DNA of 64,000 nucleotides from Streptomyces sp. R302. Lineage in GTDB: Bacteria > Actinomycetota > Actinomycetes > Streptomycetales > Streptomycetaceae. This document shows positions 24,762 to 33,376 of this stretch, one piece after another (the stretch's first letter is position 1; each line of letters opens with the position of its first letter). The position numbers were made by a program, and so were the translations under genes. A model generated the notes under the pieces. That model searched no databases. It saw only the letters and a list, made by a program, of their open reading frames with translations, and was not told where the DNA came from. The DNA lies in assembly GCF_012927245.1 (NCBI RefSeq), contig NZ_JABBGE010000004.1, positions 434,001-498,000 of the forward strand, in the 5' to 3' direction.

Positions 24762-24773
24762 GGAAGTTCCGCC

Positions 24774-25307
24774 ATGCCCCGCACAGCCGCGTACCGCGCC
24801 GCCACGCACCGCACGGTCGTGCACACGGTCGTGGACAGCCCCTACGAGCCGCTGACCCTGGTGGCCGTCGACGGCGTCCTCAGCCGCGTCCACATGACCG
24901 GCCAGCGCCACCGTCCGCCCGAGGAGACCTTCGGCGCGCGCGACCCCCGCCCGTTCGGGGAGGCGATCCGCCAGCTCGACGCCTACTTCGCCGGCGAGCT
25001 CACCGAGTTCGACCTGCCGCTCCACCTGGAGGGCACCCCGTTCCAGCTGCGCGTCTGGGAACAGCTGCGGCTCATCCCGTACGGGGAGACCCGCACGTAC
25101 GGCGAACTCGCCGAGGCCCTCGGCAGCCCGAACGCCTCCCGCGCCGTCGGCCTCGCCAACGGCAAGAACCCCGTCGGCGTCATCGTCCCCTGCCACCGCG
25201 TCATCGGCTCCGGCGGCAGCCTCACCGGCTACGGCGGCGGTCTGGACCGCAAGCAGCGGCTCCTCGCCTTCGAGTCGGGCGTCGCCGCCCCCGACGCGCT
25301 GTTCTAG
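24774..25307 (+). CDS. ogt: Methylated-DNA-[protein]-cysteine S-methyltransferase
   Basis: 177 residues. The active-site motif is IVPCHRVIGSGGSLTGYGGG with the methyl-accepting Cys. The DNA-binding helix is RTYGELAEALGSPNASRAVGLANGKNP. It repairs O6-methylguanine by suicidal transfer. ATG 24774 follows AAGGAAGTTCCGCC. It is in the same operon as the Ada-AlkA fusion. Its TAG stop overlaps the stop of the Sir2 gene on the other strand within one CTAG. Confidence 0.95.
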   Translation: MPRTAAYRAATHRTVVHTVVDSPYEPLTLVAVDGVLSRVHMTGQRHRPPEETFGARDPRPFGEAIRQLDAYFAGELTEFDLPLHLEGTPFQLRVWEQLRLIPYGETRTYGELAEALGSPNASRAVGLANGKNPVGVIVPCHRVIGSGGSLTGYGGGLDRKQRLLAFESGVAAPDALF

Positions 25308-26020
25308 GCCAGCCGGTCGAGCAGCGCGGGGAGCGCCGTGCCGATCGGCTCGCGCAGGACCTCGGCGGCGAGCGGGTCGTACGGGGTCGGCTCGGCGTTC
25401 ACGATGATCAGCCGGGCCCCGTGCTCGGCCGCGACCCCGGCCAGCGAGGCCGCCGGCTGCACCTGGAGGCTCGTGCCGACCGCGACGAACACCTCGGCCG
25501 CCTTGGCCACCGACATCGCGTTCGCGAGCACCACCGGGTCGAGCCGCTGCCCGAACATCACGGTCGCCGGCTTCAGGATCCCGCCGCAGGCCCGGCACGC
25601 CGGATCCGGGTCGCCCGCCTCCAGGCGCTCCAGGGCCTCCGCCATCGGCGAGCGGGCGTGGCAGGCCGTGCACACCACCCGGCGGGCCGTGCCGTGCAGT
25701 TCGAACACCTTCCGGTCCGGCACCCCGGCGGCCTGGTGCAAACCGTCCACGTTCTGGGTGATCACCCGCAGCGCGTTCCCGGTCCGCTCGTACGCCGCGA
25801 TCGCGCGGTGCGCCGCGTTGGGCTCCGCCGTCAGGACCGGGGCGTCGCGCCGCATCAGCCAGGAGCGGCGGCGGACCTCGGGGTCCGCCATGTACGGCCC
25901 GTAGGTGACCAGCCGTTCGGCCTCGGGGTCCCGCCGCCACAGGCCGTTCGGCCCCCGGTAGTCCGGGATGCCCGAGTCTGTGGAGATACCGGCACCGCTG
26001 AGGATCGCGACCATCGTCAT
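25304..26020 (-). CDS. Sir2-family NAD-dependent deacetylase
   Basis: 238 residues from ATG 26020 (MTMVAILSGAGISTDSGIPD). NAD-binding motifs are GAGIS and TQNVDGLHQAAG; the catalytic His is in ELHGTARRV. A four-Cys zinc site is present (CTACH and CRACGG). It removes acyl groups from lysines and makes O-acetyl-ADP-ribose. The longer reading frame start at 26206 overlaps the VapB-like gene and was rejected. The operon further upstream on this strand codes an ADP-ribosylglycohydrolase and a Nudix enzyme, which suggests a shared theme. Confidence 0.94.
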   Translation of the reverse strand: MTMVAILSGAGISTDSGIPDYRGPNGLWRRDPEAERLVTYGPYMADPEVRRRSWLMRRDAPVLTAEPNAAHRAIAAYERTGNALRVITQNVDGLHQAAGVPDRKVFELHGTARRVVCTACHARSPMAEALERLEAGDPDPACRACGGILKPATVMFGQRLDPVVLANAMSVAKAAEVFVAVGTSLQVQPAASLAGVAAEHGARLIIVNAEPTPYDPLAAEVLREPIGTALPALLDRLA

Positions 26021-26083
26021 GCCGGGAGCGTAGGCACCCGGATCGGCTCCCGCGACCGGGTTTCGCGGTGCTAGGTTCCGTCC

Positions 26084-26287
26084 ATGGCCAAGGTGAACAT
26101 CGCGCTCGACGCCGACCTCGTCGTGGAAGTCATGGTCCTGGCGGGCGTCGGCAGCCCGCAGGACGCCGTGGAGGCCGTCGTCCGCGACTACATCGCGCGC
26201 GGCCACCGCACGGAGGCGAGGACCGCCACCCGCGAAGAGGTGAACCGCACCGGCGAGATGCTGCCGCCGGAGCCCCCGCAGGGATGA
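26084..26287 (+). CDS. VapB-type antitoxin-like protein without a toxin partner
   Basis: 67 residues: MAKVNIALDADLVVEVMVLA, then GSPQDAVEAVVRDYIAR, which matches the ribbon-helix-helix VapB/DUF2191 antitoxin pattern. VapB genes are normally followed by a PIN-domain VapC; here the next gene is a 65-residue membrane protein. Its stop overlaps the next start as ATGA. It may act as a stand-alone regulator. Confidence 0.75.
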   Translation: MAKVNIALDADLVVEVMVLAGVGSPQDAVEAVVRDYIARGHRTEARTATREEVNRTGEMLPPEPPQG

Positions 26288-26481
26288 GCCCCCCGGCGGC
26301 CCCGGACCCGGATCCCGACTCCGACCGCCGCGCCCGGCTGCTCATCGGTGACTGCTTCGGCGCCGTCGTCGCCGGGATCCTGCCGACCGTCGTCGCGATG
26401 CTGCTGATGTCCGTGGCGATCACGGGCTTCTCCGACCGTGACGGCGGCGACTCCAGGCCCGTACCCACGGCGGCGAGCTGA
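26284..26481 (+). CDS. 65-residue small membrane protein
   Basis: ATG 26284 overlaps the VapB-like stop (ATGA). The N-terminus is Pro/Asp-rich (MSPPAAPDPDPDSDRRARLL). One long hydrophobic segment follows (about 25-48, GAVVAGILPTVVAMLLMSVA), then a polar tail. I do not recognise a family. The tight coupling suggests it works with the VapB-like protein. It could be a membrane toxin or merely a small hypothetical protein. Confidence 0.6.
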   Translation: MSPPAAPDPDPDSDRRARLLIGDCFGAVVAGILPTVVAMLLMSVAITGFSDRDGGDSRPVPTAAS

Positions 26482-26518
26482 CTCCCCGTCGGACCCCGTC
26501 GGACCCCGTCAGGCCTCG

Positions 26519-27016
26519 TCAGGCCTCGTCGGACCGGAGGCCGTTCACCAGCTCCGCCGGACCGCTTCCGTCGGCCAGGGCGCGCAGCCCGGCCAGCACC
26601 CGGGGGCCCAGGCTGCCCGGCAGATGCGCGGGGATCTCGGACGGCTCGATCAGCTTCCAGGAGAGCAGCTCGGCCTCCTGGAGCCGGATCTCCGCGAACC
26701 GCTCCTCGGGGAGCACCCCGCCGTCGTACAGGTACGCCACCACCGGCGGCCGGGCCGGGCTCTGCGACCAGTCGACCGCGATCAGCGGCCCCGGCGGCAC
26801 GTCCAGGCCGATCTCCTCCAGGGTCTCCCGGCGGGCCGCCTGCCGGGGCGTCTCGCCCGCGTCGGACTCGACCGTGCCGCCCGGCAGGACCCAGCCCTCG
26901 CGGTAGCCGGGCTCCACGACGAGGATCCGGCCCCGCGCGTCCCGGAAGAGTACGGCGGCACCGGCCAGGACCCGGGGGAGGCCGGCGATGCACGTGGCGT
27001 AATCGGTGACGGTCAT
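26519..27016 (-). CDS. Nudix hydrolase
   Basis: 165 residues. The Nudix box begins at GTVESDAGETPRQAARRETLEEIG and matches G-x5-E-x7-R-E-x2-E-E-x-G with one or two extra residues in the first gap. It hydrolyses a nucleoside diphosphate linked to some group X; the partner genes make ADP-ribose a plausible substrate. The ATG at 27016 overlaps the ADP-ribosylglycohydrolase stop (ATGA), so it is third in a coupled operon. Confidence 0.9.
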   Translation of the reverse strand: MTVTDYATCIAGLPRVLAGAAVLFRDARGRILVVEPGYREGWVLPGGTVESDAGETPRQAARRETLEEIGLDVPPGPLIAVDWSQSPARPPVVAYLYDGGVLPEERFAEIRLQEAELLSWKLIEPSEIPAHLPGSLGPRVLAGLRALADGSGPAELVNGLRSDEA

Positions 27017-28104
27017 GGCGTCAGCGTAGCCAGGCGGAGCGTCCGCTCGGCGAGTTGGCGGATGCTCGCCCCGTCGAAGCCGTACACCGCGCTGCGCACC
27101 CGGTCGCGCAGCGGCCGCGACCACCGCGGCGGGATCGCCGCCGCCCCGCACAGCACCCCGGCGACCGATCCGGCCGTCGCGCCGTTGGAGTCCGTGTCCA
27201 GGCCGCCGCGCACGGTCAGCGTGATCGTGCGGGTGAAGTCGCCCTCGCCGTGGAGCAGTCCGGCGGTCAGCACCGCCGCGTTGGGCACCACGTGGATCCA
27301 GCCGAGGCCGGCCGTGCGCGCCGCCATCTCGTCGAGCGTCTCCGACCAGCCGAGCCCCGCCTCGTACAGCGCGACCGTCTCCCGTACGGTCCGGGCGAGG
27401 CGGCTGCCCGCCGGCACCACCTCCAGGGACGTGACCAGGGCCGAGCGGGCGTCGGGCGCGGTGAAGGCGGCGGCGACCAGGGCGGCCGCCCACATCGCCC
27501 CGTACACCCCGTTCCCGGTGTGCGAGACCACCGCGTCCCGGCGGGCCAGGCCGGCCGCCCGGCGCGGGTCGCCGGGGCTCGTCCAGCCGTAGACGTCCGC
27601 CCTGATCAGCGCCCCGATCCACTCCTGGTAGGGGTTGTCGCGGGTGGCGGTGAGCGGCGGTCGCAGCCCGTTGGCGAGGTTCCGGTACGCGGCCCGCTCG
27701 GCGGTGAACGTCTGGAGGTACGGCAGCCGCAGCAGCCACAGCTCGCCGACCTGCTCGGTGGTGAAGCCGGAGCCGTACGTCTCCAGGAGGTGCAGCCCGA
27801 GCAGCGTGTAGTCGACGTCGTCGTCCCGGCAGCTCTCCCGGATCCCGCCGCGCACGCACCGGGGCCACTCGGGCCGCAGGACGAAGCCGTCCGCGCCGGC
27901 GGGCGGGGGCGGCAGGTAGTCGGTGAGCGGCAGCGCGTCGGTGAGCCGCAGGTAGGCGTCGATCCGCTCCCGCGTCCAGTGCTCGCCCTGCTCGACCGGC
28001 TTGCCGAGCATGTTCCCGGCGATCCGGCCCGTCCAGCCGCCGAGGATCCGGTCGGCGAGGTCGGGTCCGGCGAGCACCGGCCCGCTCACCGTCCCGTACG
28101 TCAC
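27013..28104 (-). CDS. ADP-ribosylglycohydrolase family protein
   Basis: 363 residues from GTG 28104, which overlaps the transporter stop as GTGA. Features of the DraG/ARH fold are RILGGWTGRIAGNMLGKPVE near the N-terminus, CRDDDVDYTLLGLHLLE, SHTGNGVYGAMWAA and the metal-binding GGLDTDSNGATAGSVAGVLCG near the end. Members remove ADP-ribose from proteins or small molecules, or act on related N-glycosidic bonds. Its neighbours are a BCCT transporter and a Nudix enzyme, both coupled by 4-nt overlaps. Confidence 0.92.
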   Translation of the reverse strand: MTYGTVSGPVLAGPDLADRILGGWTGRIAGNMLGKPVEQGEHWTRERIDAYLRLTDALPLTDYLPPPPAGADGFVLRPEWPRCVRGGIRESCRDDDVDYTLLGLHLLETYGSGFTTEQVGELWLLRLPYLQTFTAERAAYRNLANGLRPPLTATRDNPYQEWIGALIRADVYGWTSPGDPRRAAGLARRDAVVSHTGNGVYGAMWAAALVAAAFTAPDARSALVTSLEVVPAGSRLARTVRETVALYEAGLGWSETLDEMAARTAGLGWIHVVPNAAVLTAGLLHGEGDFTRTITLTVRGGLDTDSNGATAGSVAGVLCGAAAIPPRWSRPLRDRVRSAVYGFDGASIRQLAERTLRLATLTP

Positions 28105-29810
28105 GCCCCGCCCTCCTGCGGCGGCTCGCCGCCCTCCGTGTCGGCGCGGGAGCGGGCCGCGCGGCGCAGCCGGTGGTGGCGGGTGCCGCCCCCCTGCTCG
28201 GTCATCACCTCGCCGACCAGGGCCCGTACCGCGTCGCCGAGACCGTGCAGGGCGTGGTGCCGGGCCGGGCCGGCGCCCGGATCCTCCCGCAGCTCCTTGA
28301 TCAGCGCCCAGCACAGCACCAGCATGACCACCACGAACGGCAGCGCCACCAGGATCGTCGCCGTCTGGAGCGAGTTCAGGCCGCCCACCACGAGCAGCAC
28401 CGCCGCGACCGACGCCATCAGCACGCCCCAGACGACCACCAGCCACGTCGGCGGGTGCAGGGCGCCCCGGCTGGTCAGCGAGCCCATGACGAGGGAGGCC
28501 GAGTCCGCGCTGGTGACGAAGTACGTCATCACCAGGAGCATCGCCACCACCGAGGTGACCGTGCCCAGCGGCAGCGCCTCCAGCATCGCGAACAGCGACG
28601 CCTCCACCCCGTCCGCCACCGCCCCCGCCAGATCGGCCTCGTCCGTGGACTCCAGCCGGATCGCCGTGCCGCCCATCACGCAGAACCAGACCACCGTCGC
28701 CCCCGAGGGCACGAGCAGCACGCCCACCAGGAACTCGCGGATCGTCCGGCCGCGCGAGATCCGGGCGATGAAGGTGCCCACGAACGGCGCCCAGGACAGC
28801 CACCACGCCCAGTAGAAGATCGTCCAGGCGCCCAGCCACTCGCTGTCGGTGAACGCGCCGGTACGGCTCGCCAGCGGCAGCAGCTGGTGCAGGTAGCCGC
28901 CGACCGAGGCCGGGATCGTGTCCAGGATGTAGACGGTCGGGCCCAGCAGGAAGACGAACAGCGCCAGACAGGCGGCCAGCACGATGTTCAGCGTGGACAG
29001 CCACTTCACGCCCTTGTGCAGGCCCGAGAAGGCCGACAGGACGAAGGCCGCCGACAGCACGGCGATGATGGTCAGCTCGGTGGCCGTGGAGTCCTCCACG
29101 TCCATCGTGATGTTCAGCCCCTCCGCCACCTGGAGCGCGCCCAGGCCCAGGCTGGTCGCCGTGCCGAAGACGGTCGCGAAGACGGCGAGGAGATCGACCA
29201 CCTTGCCCTGCCAGGACACGGCCCGGCGGGCGCCGAGGAGCGGGACGAAGGCGCTGCTCAGCCGGTTGCCGCGATTCTTGCGGTAGCCCGCGTACGCGAG
29301 CGCGAGACCGGCGATGCCGTAGATCGCCCACGGGGTCAGCGTCCAGTGGAAGAAGGAGTACTCCATCGCCGTCTGGGCCGCCGCGCCCGACCCCGCCGGG
29401 ACGCCGCTGGCCGGCGGCGGGTTCAGGAAGTGCTGGAGCGGCTCCCCGACGCCGTAGAACATCAGGCCGATGCCCATGCCGGCGCTGAACATCATCGCGA
29501 TCCACGCCAGATTGGTGAACTCCGGCTCCGAGTCGTCCGCGCCGAGCCGGATCCGGCCGAAACGGCTCACCGCGATCACCACGCACAGCACCAGGAAGGT
29601 GTCCGCGGCGACCACGAACAGCCACGCGAAGTTGTCCAGGACCCAGGAGAGGGCCGTGGAGGAGGCGGTGTCGAAGGAGTCCCCGGCCAGCGCCGCCCAG
29701 GCGACGACCGCGACGACCGCGGCCATGCCGATCCCGATGACCTTCTTGTCGGGGGCGAGATGTTCCGGTACGTGACCGGAGGGCGTCCGCTCGTTCATAT
29801 CCGTGCTCAT
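28101..29810 (-). CDS. BCCT-family transporter (betaine/choline/carnitine type)
   Basis: 569 residues, twelve hydrophobic segments. Recognisable are MFSAGMGIGLMFYGVGEPLQHF, the Trp-rich STIFYWAWWLSWAPFVGTFIARISRGRTIREF (the BCCT signature W-W-x-x-W-x-P-F) and YFVTSADSASLVMG. It takes up a quaternary ammonium compound such as glycine betaine, driven by Na+ or H+. First gene of the operon with the ADP-ribosylglycohydrolase and Nudix genes. The ATG at 29810 is followed by a second in-frame ATG at codon 5. Confidence 0.93.
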   Translation of the reverse strand: MSTDMNERTPSGHVPEHLAPDKKVIGIGMAAVVAVVAWAALAGDSFDTASSTALSWVLDNFAWLFVVAADTFLVLCVVIAVSRFGRIRLGADDSEPEFTNLAWIAMMFSAGMGIGLMFYGVGEPLQHFLNPPPASGVPAGSGAAAQTAMEYSFFHWTLTPWAIYGIAGLALAYAGYRKNRGNRLSSAFVPLLGARRAVSWQGKVVDLLAVFATVFGTATSLGLGALQVAEGLNITMDVEDSTATELTIIAVLSAAFVLSAFSGLHKGVKWLSTLNIVLAACLALFVFLLGPTVYILDTIPASVGGYLHQLLPLASRTGAFTDSEWLGAWTIFYWAWWLSWAPFVGTFIARISRGRTIREFLVGVLLVPSGATVVWFCVMGGTAIRLESTDEADLAGAVADGVEASLFAMLEALPLGTVTSVVAMLLVMTYFVTSADSASLVMGSLTSRGALHPPTWLVVVWGVLMASVAAVLLVVGGLNSLQTATILVALPFVVVMLVLCWALIKELREDPGAGPARHHALHGLGDAVRALVGEVMTEQGGGTRHHRLRRAARSRADTEGGEPPQEGGA

Positions 29811-29922
29811 GAGGGCCCACTATGGTCTGACATCGGGGGATATCCGGGGGTGGCACGCCGTCCGCCCTGACGGATAGGGTCGGCCCTGGCGCGACTGCCT
29901 GTTCGAAAGCAAGGGATGCAAG

Positions 29923-31074
29923 GTGACGGACGGAGCAGCAACTCAGGTCGCTCACGTGCTCGTGGCGGCCGACAAGTTCAAGGGCTCGCTCACGGCCGTA
30001 CAGGTCGCGGAGCGGGTCACGGCGGGACTCCGGAAGGTCGTCCCCGGCCTCTCGGTCGAGGCCCTGCCCGTCGCCGACGGCGGCGACGGCACGGTCGCGG
30101 CGGCCGTCGCGGCGGGCTTCGACCGCCACGAGGTACGGGTCACGGGGCCGGTCGGCACTCCGGTCACCGCCGCGTTCGCGCTGCGCGGCACCACGGCGGT
30201 CGTCGAGATGGCGGAGGCGTCGGGCCTCCAGCTCCTCCCCGCCGGTACGTTCGCCCCGCTGACCGCCACGACGTACGGCTCGGGCGAGCTGCTGCGCGCG
30301 GCGCTCGACGCGGGCGCGACCACGATCGTCTTCGGCGTCGGCGGCAGCGCCACCACCGACGGCGGCGCCGGCATGCTCGCCGCGCTCGGCGCCCGCTTCC
30401 TCGACGCGGCCGGCGAGCCGGTCGGCCCCGGCGGCGCGGCCCTGGCGGAGCTGGCCTCCGCCGACCTGACCGCCCTCGACCCGCGCTTCGCCGACGTCGA
30501 GTTCATCCTCGCCAGCGACGTCGACAACCCGCTGACCGGCCCCAAGGGCGCCCCCGCCGTCTACGGCCCGCAGAAGGGCGCCACGCCCGAGGACGTCGAG
30601 ACCCTCGACGCGGCCCTCGACCACTACGCCCAGGTCCTGGAGAAGGCGATCGGCCCGAAGGCCACCGAGCTCGCCGCCTCGCCCGGCGCGGGCGGCGCCG
30701 GCGGCATCGGCTACGGCGCCCTCCTCCTCGGCGCGAGCTTCCGCCCCGGCATCGAGCTGATGCTGGAGGTCCTCGGCTTCGCCCCCGCCCTGGAGCGCGC
30801 CACCCTCGTCATCACCGGCGAGGGCTCCCTCGACGAGCAGACCCTCCACGGCAAGGCCCCGGCGGGCGTCGCCGCGGCGGCGAGGGCGGCCGGCAAGGAG
30901 GTCGTAGCGGTCTGCGGCCGCCTGGCCCTCCCGCCCGAGGCCCTCGGCGCCGCCGGCATCCGCCGCGCCTACCCCCTCTCCGCCCTGGAGCCGGACCCGG
31001 CGAAGTCCATCCCGAACGCCGGCCCCCTCCTGGAGGACGTCGCGTCCCACATCGCCCGGGACTTCCTGGCGTAG
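29923..31074 (+). CDS. Glycerate kinase (GarK/GlxK type)
   Basis: 383 residues from GTG 29923, behind AAGGGATGCAAG. The family opening is HVLVAADKFKGSLTAVQVAE. Further motifs are PVADGGDGTVAA, FGVGGSATTDGGAGMLAALG, DVDNPLTGPKGAPAVYGPQKGA and ITGEGSLDEQTLHGKAP. It phosphorylates glycerate to phosphoglycerate. It is divergent from the BCCT transporter gene. Confidence 0.94.
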   Translation: MTDGAATQVAHVLVAADKFKGSLTAVQVAERVTAGLRKVVPGLSVEALPVADGGDGTVAAAVAAGFDRHEVRVTGPVGTPVTAAFALRGTTAVVEMAEASGLQLLPAGTFAPLTATTYGSGELLRAALDAGATTIVFGVGGSATTDGGAGMLAALGARFLDAAGEPVGPGGAALAELASADLTALDPRFADVEFILASDVDNPLTGPKGAPAVYGPQKGATPEDVETLDAALDHYAQVLEKAIGPKATELAASPGAGGAGGIGYGALLLGASFRPGIELMLEVLGFAPALERATLVITGEGSLDEQTLHGKAPAGVAAAARAAGKEVVAVCGRLALPPEALGAAGIRRAYPLSALEPDPAKSIPNAGPLLEDVASHIARDFLA

Positions 31075-31081
31075 GCGTCAC

Positions 31082-31101
31082 GGGGCCGGGCACCCGGCCC
31101 C
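31082..31101. terminator. Hairpin between convergent glycerate kinase and PucR genes
   Basis: GGGGCCGG (31082-31089) pairs with CCGGCCCC (31094-31101) around GCAC. It lies between the two stop codons and could serve both genes. Confidence 0.7.
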
Positions 31102-31108
31102 TCACGCC

Positions 31109-32308
31109 TCACCCCTGCGCCGTCAGCCGGAAGGCGTCCAGGGCCAGGGTCATCTCCGTAAGGTCCCGCGGCCGGGACAGGGACCTCGACGTCAGTTGTT
31201 CCAGGCGGCGGAGGCGGTTGAAGACCGTGTTGCGGTGGCAGTAGAGGCGGCCGGCGGCGCGGCCTGCCGAGCCCTCGCAGTCCAGCCAGGCGTCCAGGGT
31301 CTCCAGGAGGACCGCGCGGTCCGCCGGGTCCAGTTCGAGGAGGCCGCCGAGGACGTCCGCGACGAGGAGTTCCGCCAGGTCCGGGCGGCCGACGATCAGG
31401 GCGCCCGCCATCCGGCGGTCCAGGCGGACGACCTGGCGGGTGCCGGGCGGGCAGGTGCGCAGGGCGAGTTCGGCGAGGTGGCGGGCGCGGCCCAGTTCGG
31501 TCAGGCCCGTGACGACCGGGCTGATGCCGCCGGGGCCCGGGGCCCGCCCGTCGAGGAGCTCCGCCAGCGCGTCGAGGCCCGTGCCGTCGGCCAGCGCCAC
31601 CACCCCGATCTCGCAGTCCGCCCGCATCCGCCACAGGAACCGCAGCCCCTCCGCCCGCACCTGGCGGTGGAACGGCTCGCGCTCCTCCCGGCGGTCGGGG
31701 CGCAGCACCACCACCGCGTACCGGCCCTGCTCCGGCAGGTCCAGGCCCGCCGCCGCCCGCGCCACCATCTCCGGCAGCCGCTCGCCTTCGAGGAGGGCGT
31801 CCAGGAGCGCCTGGAGCTGCTCGTCCGTGCGGCGCCGCAGCTCCGCCTCCGTCGCCCGGTACGCCTCCGAGGCCCGGTCCGCCTGCGCGTCCACCGCCGA
31901 CCACACCGTCGTCGCCGACTGCATCAGCGCCGCGAGCTGCGCCGCGTCGGGGCCCGCGCCCTCGATCAGCGCGTCCCACACCAGATGCCCCGCGTGCCGG
32001 TACGCGTGCACCACCAGCTCCAGGGGCATGCCCTGCTCGGCCCGCCGCCGACCCATCAGCTCCGCGTGCTCCAGGTCCCGCCGGGGCGAGTGCCGGGGTG
32101 CCGAGATCATCTCGATGCCGATCCGGATCGCCTCGTGCGCCTCCTGCCAGTGCTGGTCGTACGGCACGATCCGCCCGTAGGCGGGCTCGTACGCGTGCAG
32201 TTCCGTCAGATGCTCGTCCACCAGCTCCGGCACCCGCTCCAGAAGCGCCGTGCACGCGCGGGCGAGCACCTTCCAGTCGTCACCGGTCCGCCGTCTGCGC
32301 CGTCCCAT
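31109..32308 (-). CDS. PucR-family transcriptional regulator
   Basis: 399 residues from ATG 32308 (MGRRRRRTGDDWKVLARACT). The N-terminal part resembles the RsbT co-antagonist-like sensor region of this group. The C-terminal helix-turn-helix of PucR/CdaR type is LDAWLDCEGSAGRAAGRLYCHRNTVFNRLRRLE (about 338-371, written here in parts: DAWLDCEGS, YCHRNTVFNRL). It is divergent from the Liv-type importer operon and is probably its regulator. Confidence 0.9.
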   Translation of the reverse strand: MGRRRRRTGDDWKVLARACTALLERVPELVDEHLTELHAYEPAYGRIVPYDQHWQEAHEAIRIGIEMISAPRHSPRRDLEHAELMGRRRAEQGMPLELVVHAYRHAGHLVWDALIEGAGPDAAQLAALMQSATTVWSAVDAQADRASEAYRATEAELRRRTDEQLQALLDALLEGERLPEMVARAAAGLDLPEQGRYAVVVLRPDRREEREPFHRQVRAEGLRFLWRMRADCEIGVVALADGTGLDALAELLDGRAPGPGGISPVVTGLTELGRARHLAELALRTCPPGTRQVVRLDRRMAGALIVGRPDLAELLVADVLGGLLELDPADRAVLLETLDAWLDCEGSAGRAAGRLYCHRNTVFNRLRRLEQLTSRSLSRPRDLTEMTLALDAFRLTAQG

Positions 32309-32361
32309 GCCGGGAGCATCCACCGCCCCGCGCCCCACGGCAACGCCCTGACGCGCGGTGT

Positions 32362-32375
32362 TGTGCGCATGCACA
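32362..32375. promoter_or_regulatory. Inverted repeat TGTGC-N4-GCACA, candidate PucR operator
   Basis: The repeat lies between the divergent PucR gene (start 32308) and the importer operon (start 32516). It is a plausible binding site for the adjacent regulator. Position is the only support. Confidence 0.4.
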
Positions 32376-32515
32376 GCCCTCCGGCGGCCCCGCTGGTCAC
32401 CGGCAGCGATTGCGGCGCCGGGCGTGGACGGGCGGTCCGGCGCGGTGCTGGGGTGAGCGACCGAACGGCCGAGTAGCACGCACGGGTAACAACGTCGGCC
32501 GGGGAATGGGGAGTC

Positions 32516-33376
32516 ATGGGAGGTACCGCACCCGCCCTGACGGTGACGGACCTGACGGCGGGATACGGACCGGTGCACGCGCTCAGGCGCGTCTCGCTGA
32601 CCGTGCCCGCGGGGGCCGTCGTCACCGTCCTCGGCGGAAACGGCGCCGGCAAGTCCACACTGCTGCGGGCGGTCTCGCGCACCCTGCGGTTCCACGGCGG
32701 CGCCGTGGTCTCCGGCACGGTCACGGCGGCCGGCCGGCCGCTCGACGGGCTGCCGCCCGACCGGGTGGTCGCCGCCGGCGTCTGCCAGGTCCCCGAGGGC
32801 CGGCAGGTCTTCGCCCGCATGACCGTCGAGGACAACCTGCGGGCCGGCGGCCTCGCCCGGCGCGGCGACCGCGCCGCCAAGGCCGCCGCCCTGCGCCGCG
32901 TCCACGAGCTCTTCCCCGTCCTCGCCGAGCGCGCCCGGCAGCCCGCCGGCCTGCTCTCCGGCGGCGAACAGCAGATGCTCGCCGTCGGCCGCGCCCTGAT
33001 GGCCGCCCCCGAACTGCTCCTCCTCGACGAGCCCTCGCTCGGCCTCGCCCCGCTGATGGCCGCCCGGATCGCCGACGCCGTCCGCGAGATCAACGCCCAG
33101 GGCACGGCCGTCCTCCTCGTCGAGCAGAACGCGGCGCTCGCGCTGCGGCTCGCCTCCCACGCGTACGTCCTGGAGGTCGGCGAGGTCACCCTCTCCGGCC
33201 CGGCCGGCGAACTCGCCGCCTCCGACGAGGTCCGCCGCCGCTACCTCGGAGTCGGCGACGCGGGGGGCTCCGCCCACGGCAACGACGCGGCCCGCGCCGC
33301 CCACCCCGTCCTGTCCCGCTGGGACGCCGGGGCCCCGGCCCCCGCCCGCGCCCCGCGCCGCAAGGAGAACCGATGA
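32516..33376 (+). CDS. livF: Branched-chain amino acid-type ABC transporter ATPase (LivF-like)
   Basis: 286 residues. Walker A is GGNGAGKST, signature LLSGGEQQMLAVGRALM, Walker B LLLLDEPSLGLAP, with the LivF hallmark VPEGRQVFARMTVEDNL. The tail beyond about 245 (GDAGGSAHGNDAARAA...) is extra and Ala/Pro-rich. First gene of a five-gene importer operon. Its stop overlaps the next start as ATGA. Confidence 0.93.
   Translation: MGGTAPALTVTDLTAGYGPVHALRRVSLTVPAGAVVTVLGGNGAGKSTLLRAVSRTLRFHGGAVVSGTVTAAGRPLDGLPPDRVVAAGVCQVPEGRQVFARMTVEDNLRAGGLARRGDRAAKAAALRRVHELFPVLAERARQPAGLLSGGEQQMLAVGRALMAAPELLLLDEPSLGLAPLMAARIADAVREINAQGTAVLLVEQNAALALRLASHAYVLEVGEVTLSGPAGELAASDEVRRRYLGVGDAGGSAHGNDAARAAHPVLSRWDAGAPAPARAPRRKENR

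Noticed and set aside
22158..25940. 1260-residue minus-strand open frame
   Set aside because: It lies antisense to five clear genes (YciO to Sir2) and has low-complexity composition typical of shadow frames.
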